6,531 nucleotides of DNA from Nostoc cf. edaphicum LEGE 07299 (GTDB lineage Bacteria; Cyanobacteriota; Cyanobacteriia; Cyanobacteriales; Nostocaceae). A program made the translations under genes and the position numbers. Shown here in pieces: positions 5,393 to 6,531 of this stretch (the first letter of the stretch is position 1; each line of letters opens with the position of its first letter). The notes under the pieces were generated by a model, which did no database searches, had not been told where the DNA came from, and was given only the letters and a program-made list of their open reading frames with translations. The DNA is taken from assembly GCF_015207245.1 (NCBI RefSeq), contig NZ_JADEXF010000203.1, positions 1 through 6,531 of the forward strand, written 5' to 3'.

Positions 5393-5432
5393 ATGAGTGT
5401 AAAGACGTTCCATAAAACATCTCTACACTCAT
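5393..5432 (-). terminator. 17-bp hairpin directly after the protease-TPR gene
   Basis: Arms 5393-5409 and 5416-5432 surround a 6-nt loop. In minus-strand RNA all 17 positions pair, two as G-U wobbles; in plus-strand RNA the same two are A-C mismatches. The stem begins 2 nt after the stop codon of the minus-strand gene, so it probably forms the 3' end or terminator of that mRNA. No T tract follows, so termination may be inefficient or the hairpin may act in mRNA stability. It resembles, from memory, the GTAGAGACGTTCCATGG-type palindromes scattered in Nostoc genomes. Confidence 0.55.
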
Positions 5433-5434
5433 TC

Positions 5435-6531
5435 CTAAATAGGTTCATTTATGACATCTGGGGCAGTTTCACCACTCGGTTGTCCGTTATTTGGTTGATT
5501 AGGAGGGGAAGTAGCGGGTGATGACTGTAAGCGTTGGAGAACGTATATTGCTTTTTGGTAACTAGCAGTATCGTTGGCTTGCTGGAATAAATTTACAGCT
5601 CTTTGTAAATCTTCAAACGCACCTTGACGATCGCCTGAATCGCGTCGGAACAAGCCGCGTTGGTAAATAGCAATGCTATTATTTGGCTCGTAACTCAGCA
5701 CTGTGTTTAAATCCTGAATCGCTGCGGGTAACTGTCCCAAGCGACGCAATGTCAACGAGCGGCTGATGTAGGCTCTAGAAAACTTGGGATCGATAGTGAT
5801 CGCTTGAGTAAAATCGGCGAGAGTACCTTGGCGATCGTTAAACATGGCACGAGCTAGCGCTCGGTTGAAGTAAGAATGAGGAACGTTAGGTGCAAGCCGA
5901 ACAACTTGGTCAAAATCGGCAAAAGCACCTTGAGCATCTTTCAAATTGCGGAGGATAGATCCTCGGCTGTAGTAAGCTGATACATCGTAAGGATCGAAAC
6001 GCAAGACGGCGGTAAAATCTGCAACTGCACCTTGCTTATCGCCTAGATAATATCGCACTACCCCTCTGTTGTAATAAGCGATCGCATTATTGGGATTGAA
6101 GCGAATTGCCTCATTATAATCGGCGACTGCACCTTGTTTATCGCCCATCTTGTAGCGGGCATTGGCGCGATTGTAATAAGCAATGCTACTCTTAGGGTCA
6201 AGAGCGATCGCTTGGCTAAAATCATTGATCGCTGCGGTACTATTACTTTTCTGGGACAGTCCCCGTGCTAAGAAATCGCTCGAAGCTTGAGGATTTTGCA
6301 TCCGTTCTTGGGGTTTATCCGTACTGGGGGAGCTGTCTACCTTCAACCCAGTCAATCCAACCTGCCCAGATAAAGCGATCGCCTTTTCAATCGGAACTGC
6401 TGCACTAACTCCAGCTTTTAGCCCAGCTGATATTTGTTGCCCCGACTGGAGTTCTTTGACTTCCGTTTCTGTGTCAGCTTTACCATGAACTCCAATCACT
6501 TTACCGTCAATATCAAACACCGGCCCTCCAC
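5435..6531 (-). CDS. Trypsin-like serine protease with TPR repeats (5' end outside window)
   Basis: This is the C-terminal part of a larger protein; the frame stays open to the window edge. The apparent GTG start at 6520 is not a true start: upstream in frame are Gly-Gly-Pro (6529-6521) and the bases GT of a preceding codon. The reading (S)GGPVFDIDGKVIGVHG is the catalytic-serine loop and following strand of trypsin-like S1 peptidases. Numbering from Val at 6520, a linker of about 60 residues follows, then seven tandem 34-residue TPR units from about residue 79 to 313. They have typical AYYNRGxxRYxLGDxQGAxADF spacing and would bind partner proteins. A Pro/Asn-rich tail (about 334-361) ends the protein. 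Family members are usually secreted or periplasmic, but the signal sequence would be outside the window. HIP1 sites occur at 6078, 6204 and 6375. A strong hairpin starts 2 nt after the stop. Confidence 0.85.
   Translation of the reverse strand, partial: GGPVFDIDGKVIGVHGKADTETEVKELQSGQQISAGLKAGVSAAVPIEKAIALSGQVGLTGLKVDSSPSTDKPQERMQNPQASSDFLARGLSQKSNSTAAINDFSQAIALDPKSSIAYYNRANARYKMGDKQGAVADYNEAIRFNPNNAIAYYNRGVVRYYLGDKQGAVADFTAVLRFDPYDVSAYYSRGSILRNLKDAQGAFADFDQVVRLAPNVPHSYFNRALARAMFNDRQGTLADFTQAITIDPKFSRAYISRSLTLRRLGQLPAAIQDLNTVLSYEPNNSIAIYQRGLFRRDSGDRQGAFEDLQRAVNLFQQANDTASYQKAIYVLQRLQSSPATSPPNQPNNGQPSGETAPDVINEPI

Overview
The window looks like chromosomal DNA of a filamentous, probably Nostocales-type cyanobacterium. 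The reasons are nine perfect copies of the HIP1 octamer GCGATCGC (about one per 0.7 kb, all inside coding sequence), several classes of heptanucleotide tandem repeat (STRR type) and small palindromes between genes, and a group 2 (RpoD/SigA-like) sigma factor of cyanobacterial type. The assignment is inferred from these features; no database comparison was possible.

Layout: 1-217 is an AT-rich leader. 218-1012 (+) encodes a glutathione S-transferase-fold protein. 1013-1095 is a short spacer made almost entirely of heptamer repeats that run into the start codon of the next gene. 1096-2838 (+) encodes a HerA/DUF87-like P-loop ATPase. 2839-3495 is a 657-bp gap: its first 170 bp are repeats in both orientations, the rest is an AT-rich sigma-gene leader with small inverted repeats. 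3496-4479 (+) encodes the sigma factor, closed by two hairpins, the second a good intrinsic terminator. On the minus strand, convergent with it, lie a small exported protein of unknown function (4650-5243) and, upstream of that, the C-terminal part of a trypsin-like serine protease fused to seven TPR units (5435-6531). The protease is cut by the window edge exactly at the expected catalytic serine.

How the genes work together: I see no convincing single system. The GST-like gene and the ATPase are codirectional and 83 bp apart, so cotranscription is possible, but no NurA nuclease or other known HerA partner is present. The sigma factor has a long leader of its own. The two minus-strand genes both appear to act outside the cytoplasm but are separated by strong hairpins. 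The most interesting material is the non-coding repeat architecture: the heptamer array forming the translation start of the ATPase, a 17-bp hairpin after the TPR gene that is fully paired only in minus-strand RNA, and a possible Shine-Dalgarno-sequestering pairing before the sigma gene.
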